Positions 5,229-8,326 of a stretch of DNA of 8,326 nucleotides are shown here, piece after piece. The notes under the pieces were generated by a model, which ran no database searches, was not told where the DNA came from, and saw nothing but the letters and a program-made list of their open reading frames with translations. The position numbers and the translations under genes were made by a program. The stretch spans positions 1 to 8,326 of the forward strand of contig JANXXA010000003.1 of the NCBI GenBank assembly GCA_025350885.1, in the 5' to 3' direction. Numbering within the stretch: position 1 is the stretch's first letter; each line of letters opens with the position of its first letter. The DNA is from Phenylobacterium sp. GTDB taxonomy: Bacteria; Pseudomonadota; Alphaproteobacteria; Caulobacterales; Caulobacteraceae.

Positions 5229-6290
5229 CTAGCGACAGTGCCGGATGATCTGGGCCTGGACGCGGGCGGGATCGTCGACGAGGGCGAAGAAGCTGTCGAG
5301 GTAACGGATCGTCTTGGCGCGGAAGGCCGGGGTCAGGCGGGGCTGGTCGTTGATCAGCCCGGTCATTTCGGCGCGGTGAGCGCGGAATTCGTCGATCACC
5401 GCGGGGATCTCGCCGCTGGAGACGCAATAGCCGCGATAGAGCCGCTCGGTCACCCGGGTCAGGTGCAGGCTTTCCGGCGGCACGGCGTAGGGCGCATCGA
5501 CGAAGCCGGAATAGTCGAAATCGTAGGGGATCGGCACGACGCCGGAGAGGCTGGCCGGGGCCGCGCCCTTCGCGGCGATGAAGCGGGCGTTGTGACAGCA
5601 GTCCGAGCCCTGCGGCCCGGCCAGGAAATCCCAGTCCAGATTGCTGATCATGAACTCAAACAGCGCCGCGCGCGCCGCGGCGTGGGCGTCGAACTGGGCC
5701 GCGCTGATCTGGTGGGTGGTCAACTTCAGCCTGTCGGCGTGATTGCGACGGGCGAGGTCTTCGATGTCCTCGATCACATAGCCGAACCGGGTCAGGCCGG
5801 CGGACCTGTCACCGTCGCGGTAGGTGACGTCGACGGCGCGGACGCGGTAGCTGGCCGGGGTCAGCAGGTTGTAGATCCGATAGGCCAGGTACTCGAGCAT
5901 GATCCGCTGCTCGAAGTCGGCGGGCGTGCGGCAATAGGTGACCAGCTTCAGCCGGTGCTGGCCCTGGAACGGCGTGCCCTTGGCCGTCGGCTTGGCGAAT
6001 TCCAGCGCCAGCGGCGGAAACTGGCAGTAGCCGCCGGTGCGCCGGGTGAGGCCGCGCGGGCTGAGTTGGATCGGCAGGCTGTGGACCGGCCCCGCGCCGT
6101 CGCTGACCGACAGGGTCGCGGGGAAGGGAGCGGTGCTCTTCGGCGCGGCGCGGACCAGGGCCGGAAACGGCGCGGTGATGACCAGGGTCAGCGGCGCGAT
6201 TTCGGTGAACAGCACCGACTGCGCCCCGGCCGGCGGCGCCGCCATGAGCCCCGCCAGGGCCAGCAGGCCGATCCCCAACGCTCTCAGCAT
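5229..6290 (-). CDS. Exported CotH/kinase-fold-like protein of unknown function
   Basis: A 353-residue protein with a clear signal peptide (residues 1-24, hydrophobic core then PPAGAQS), so periplasmic or surface located. Conserved-looking blocks in order: RG-x-x-RR...C-x-FPPLALEF (79-98), GQHRLKLVTYC (110-120), EYLAYRIYNLLT (133-144), YVIEDIEDLA (171-180), FMISNLDWDFL (213-223), CCHNARFI (231-238) and VPIPYDFDYSGF (252-263). N-x-D-x-D followed by P-x-D-x-D-x-S-G is the layout of the catalytic and metal-binding loops in the CotH family of atypical protein kinases, so a kinase-like fold is proposed; CotH identity is not certain. It has six cysteines, fitting an exported, disulfide-bonded protein. 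ATG 6290 was chosen because GGAGG lies 7 bases away. It converges on the phosphoesterase gene across the hairpin repeat and is divergent from the histidine phosphatase gene. Confidence 0.8.
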   Translation of the reverse strand: MLRALGIGLLALAGLMAAPPAGAQSVLFTEIAPLTLVITAPFPALVRAAPKSTAPFPATLSVSDGAGPVHSLPIQLSPRGLTRRTGGYCQFPPLALEFAKPTAKGTPFQGQHRLKLVTYCRTPADFEQRIMLEYLAYRIYNLLTPASYRVRAVDVTYRDGDRSAGLTRFGYVIEDIEDLARRNHADRLKLTTHQISAAQFDAHAAARAALFEFMISNLDWDFLAGPQGSDCCHNARFIAAKGAAPASLSGVVPIPYDFDYSGFVDAPYAVPPESLHLTRVTERLYRGYCVSSGEIPAVIDEFRAHRAEMTGLINDQPRLTPAFRAKTIRYLDSFFALVDDPARVQAQIIRHCR

Positions 6291-6297
6291 CGCCATT

Positions 6298-6302
6298 CCT
6301 CC
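6298..6302 (-). promoter_or_regulatory. Shine-Dalgarno site that decides the CotH-like start
   Basis: GGAGG on the minus strand, one base from ATG 6296 and 7 bases from ATG 6290. The spacing selects the inner ATG, giving the signal peptide MLRALGIGLL. Confidence 0.65.
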
Positions 6303-6419
6303 GGCCGGCCCCGATCCTGGCACAGGGTTGAAGGCGCTGGAACCCGGCGGCGAGATCGGCCATCAACGGAGGGGCCGGCGCGAAGCCGCGCCCGGCGGGG
6401 GAGGACGGCGTCTAAGACC

Positions 6420-6971
6420 ATGCAAAGGATCATGATCATCCGCCACGCCGAGAAGCACAGCACCGGCGGTCGAGAGCGGGGCGTCAATCTCGACGGCGTC
6501 CATGCCCGCCACGAACTGACGGTGCGCGGCTGGCAGAGGGCCGGCGCCCTGGTGCGGTTCTTCGCGCCGGTGGCGGGGCCGCCCGCCGACCCCGCGATCT
6601 CGACGCCGCGTGCGATCCTGGCCTCGGCCGCCACGGCCAAAAGCCCGAGCCTCAGAGCCCAGCACACGGTCCGGCCGCTGGCCGAGGCGCTGGGCATCGG
6701 CATCGACAACGCCCATCCCGACGGGGCGGAGGCGGCGGTGGCGGCCGCGGCGCTGGCCGCCGCGGGCCCGGTGCTGATCGCCTGGCACCACAGCCATATC
6801 CCCGCCCTGGTCCGGGCGATCGCCGGCGCGGATCTGGCCTGCCCCGCGGCCTGGCCGGACGACCGGTTCGATGTGGTCTGGACCCTTGACCGGCGCGACG
6901 CCGACGGCGGCTGGCGGTTTTCTCAGGTCGCCCAGCGGCTGATGGCGCTGGACCGGGCCGAGGCGATCTGA
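6420..6971 (+). CDS. Histidine phosphatase superfamily protein
   Basis: A 183-residue protein of the phosphoglycerate-mutase-like histidine phosphatase superfamily. The phosphohistidine motif is IIRHAEKH (6-13, nucleophile His9). LTVRGWQRAGAL (33-44) is the usual second block, SLRAQHTVRPLAEAL (77-91) supplies the phosphate-binding Arg79, and AWHHSHIPAL (121-130) holds the second catalytic histidine. The family removes phosphate from small molecules or proteins; this short form has no recognisable specificity domain, so the substrate is unknown. No signal peptide is seen, so it is probably cytoplasmic. ATG 6420 lacks a close ribosome site (GGGAGG is about 15 bases away); ATG 6432 (MIIRHAEK) is an alternative. 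It is divergent from the CotH-like gene across about 130 bases and ends 20 bases from the convergent argS stop. Confidence 0.9.
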   Translation: MQRIMIIRHAEKHSTGGRERGVNLDGVHARHELTVRGWQRAGALVRFFAPVAGPPADPAISTPRAILASAATAKSPSLRAQHTVRPLAEALGIGIDNAHPDGAEAAVAAAALAAAGPVLIAWHHSHIPALVRAIAGADLACPAAWPDDRFDVVWTLDRRDADGGWRFSQVAQRLMALDRAEAI

Positions 6972-6991
6972 TCGCGGCCGGGCGGGCGGGC

Positions 6992-8326
6992 TTACATCCG
7001 CTCGGGGACAGCGATACCTAGCAGGTCGAGGGTCTGTTCTAGCTGGGCGAGCGCAGTCGCCGCCAGCGCCAGGCGTGAGGCGCGGATGGCGGGGGCGGCC
7101 TGCAGGATCGGGCAGGCGGCGTAGAATTTGGAGAACGCCTGGGCGAGGCGATAGGCGTGCTCGGCCAGGGCGTTGGGCGCGTGCCGGTCATAGGCTTCGG
7201 CGAGCGCGGTGTCGAAGGCGTCCAGCGTCAGGACCAGGTCGCGTTCGGCCGGCTCGCCGACAGCGATCGGGCCAGGCTGATGGCCGTCCGCCTGTGCCCG
7301 GCGCAGGACCGATTTCACCCGCACCGCCTGGTAGAGCAGATAGGGGCCGGTCTTGCCCTCGAAGCTGGTGAAACGGTCGAGGTCGAAGACGTAGGAGGTT
7401 CCGCGAAAGTTCTGCAGGTCGGCGAATTTCAGCGCCGCGACCGCGACCTTGCCGGCGATGTCGTCGAACTCCGCAGGCGGCAGGTCCTCGCCCAGACCCG
7501 CCTCATGCAGCCGCTCGCGCGCCTTGGCCCGGGTCATCTCGATCATGTCGGAGAGCTTCAGGACGCCGCCCTCGCGGGTCTTGAACGGCTTGCCGTCGGT
7601 CCCGTTCATGGTGCCAAAGCCGATATGCTCAAGCTGTCCGGGGGTGGCGTAGCCGGCCAGACAGGCGGCGCGGAAGACGATCTGGAAATGGTCGGCCTGA
7701 CGCTGATCGACACAGTAGATGACCAGGTCCGGATCGAAGGTCCGCCGCCGGTCGAGAATGGTCGCCAGGTCGGTGGTCCCGTACATGGCCGAGCCTTCGG
7801 AGGAGACCACCAGCAGGGGAGGCAGGGGCTTTTTGTCGTCCTCCCGCGCCACCCGGATGATCCGGGCGCCCTGGTCGAGGGTGAGCAGCCCCATGGCCTC
7901 GAGCTCGGCGACCATGGGATCGATCAGGTCCTCGACATCGCTCTCGCCCTTCCACAGGTCAAAATCGACGCCCAGCGCATGGAAGTCGCGTTCCAGGGCG
8001 ACGCGGGTGACGTCGCGAAAGCGGGTCCAAAGCGCGTGGTAGCCGGGCGCTTTGGCCTGCAGGCCGGCGGTGATCCTGCGGGCGCGGTCGCGGTAGTCGG
8101 AGTCGTCCTTGGCGCGCGCTGCGGCGGGGGGGTAAAGCCGGTCCAGGTCGGCCAGGCTGACGGTCTCGAAGGCCGTGGCGTCGGCAGGCTGGCCGAGGTT
8201 CAGCTGCTCGATCGCGACAGCGACGGCGGGGACCTCGTCGGCGACCGCGCCGATCAACAGGCCCATCTGGAAACCCCAGTCGCCGAAATGGGCGTCGCCC
8301 AGCACGGTGTCGCCGCGGAAGCGGTA
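6992..8326 (-). CDS. argS: Arginine--tRNA ligase, partial (5' end outside window)
   Basis: 444 residues of the class I arginyl-tRNA synthetase, which charges tRNA-Arg in the cytoplasm. The visible part begins YRFRGD and lacks the N-terminal domain and the HIGH-type motif, probably some 150 residues of a protein near 600. Diagnostic blocks are [14 protein letters not shown] (near the start), [15 protein letters not shown], and [20 protein letters not shown], the conserved loop that takes the place of the KMSKS motif in many ArgS proteins. These are followed by the helical DALR anticodon-binding domain beginning near [18 protein letters not shown] and ending LGIAVPERM. The frame is intact throughout. 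Its regulation cannot be judged, as the 5' end is missing. This is an essential housekeeping gene and shows normal high-GC codon use, making it a chromosomal anchor for the window. Confidence 0.98.
   Translation of the reverse strand, partial: YRFRGDTVLGDAHFGDWGFQMGLLIGAVADEVPAVAVAIEQLNLGQPADATAFETVSLADLDRLYPPAAARAKDDSDYRDRARRITAGLQAKAPGYHALWTRFRDVTRVALERDFHALGVDFDLWKGESDVEDLIDPMVAELEAMGLLTLDQGARIIRVAREDDKKPLPPLLVVSSEGSAMYGTTDLATILDRRRTFDPDLVIYCVDQRQADHFQIVFRAACLAGYATPGQLEHIGFGTMNGTDGKPFKTREGGVLKLSDMIEMTRAKARERLHEAGLGEDLPPAEFDDIAGKVAVAALKFADLQNFRGTSYVFDLDRFTSFEGKTGPYLLYQAVRVKSVLRRAQADGHQPGPIAVGEPAERDLVLTLDAFDTALAEAYDRHAPNALAEHAYRLAQAFSKFYAACPILQAAPAIRASRLALAATALAQLEQTLDLLGIAVPERM

Noticed and set aside
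6374..6396. GC-rich hairpin (GCCGGCGCG / CGCGCCCGGC, one bulge) before the histidine phosphatase gene
   Set aside because: Such imperfect GC stems are expected by chance at this composition; no terminator or riboswitch pattern.
5238..6419. Long plus-strand open frame running into the histidine phosphatase frame, suggesting a large fusion protein
   Set aside because: This part is antisense to the CotH-like gene, which has a signal peptide, ribosome site and conserved motifs. The plus-strand translation shows no recognisable domain before MQRIMIIRHAEK.
6972..6991. Run of GGGC repeats between the convergent histidine phosphatase and argS genes, possible G-quadruplex or terminator
   Set aside because: Only three GGG runs, no hairpin with T-run, and just 20 bases long.

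Overview
The window looks like a chromosome segment from a high-GC alphaproteobacterium. A Caulobacterales relative (Caulobacter or Phenylobacterium type) is my best guess, from GC-rich codon use and the style of the proteins. This is inference; there is no rRNA or other marker here to settle it. No tRNA, rRNA, CRISPR array, complete insertion sequence or phage gene is visible.

Left region (1-2838, all minus strand). Six small genes sit head to tail and read leftward: a DUF899 thioredoxin-like protein, a DUF1059 protein, a YCII/DGPF protein, a two-domain VOC (glyoxalase-fold) protein, a short DUF1579-like protein, and a GFA-type zinc protein cut by the left edge. Gaps run from a 1-base overlap to 87 bases, so one operon is likely. 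These families often cluster as presumed detoxification or stress genes and often accompany ECF sigma factors, but no regulator is visible here. The YCII-DUF1059 part is much poorer in GC than the rest (45% and 37% in two 60-base blocks I counted), which suggests separate acquisition. The DUF1579-like gene appears to lack an internal segment.

Middle region (2839-6290). After a 322-base spacer holding at most one doubtful 64-codon gene come three larger genes: a membrane protein with a DUF4956-like core (minus), an exported Shewanella-like metallophosphoesterase (plus), and an exported CotH/kinase-fold-like protein (minus). The first two are divergent and share a 106-base control region with a 10-bp inverted repeat. 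The second and third converge on a striking 24-bp perfect hairpin followed by another copy of the same repeat. The repeat encodes the last residues of the phosphoesterase and abuts the stop codon of the CotH-like gene.

Right region (6420-8326). A small histidine-phosphatase-family gene (plus) is divergent from the CotH-like gene and converges on argS (minus), whose 5' part lies beyond the right edge. argS is the only clear housekeeping gene.

The most interesting reading is that the DUF4956-like membrane protein, the CotH-like exported protein and one or two phosphatases form a cell-envelope phosphotransfer neighbourhood. It recalls the DUF4956 / polyphosphate-polymerase (VTC) / CotH clusters of other bacteria, but has no VTC gene in view and its genes are not in one operon.
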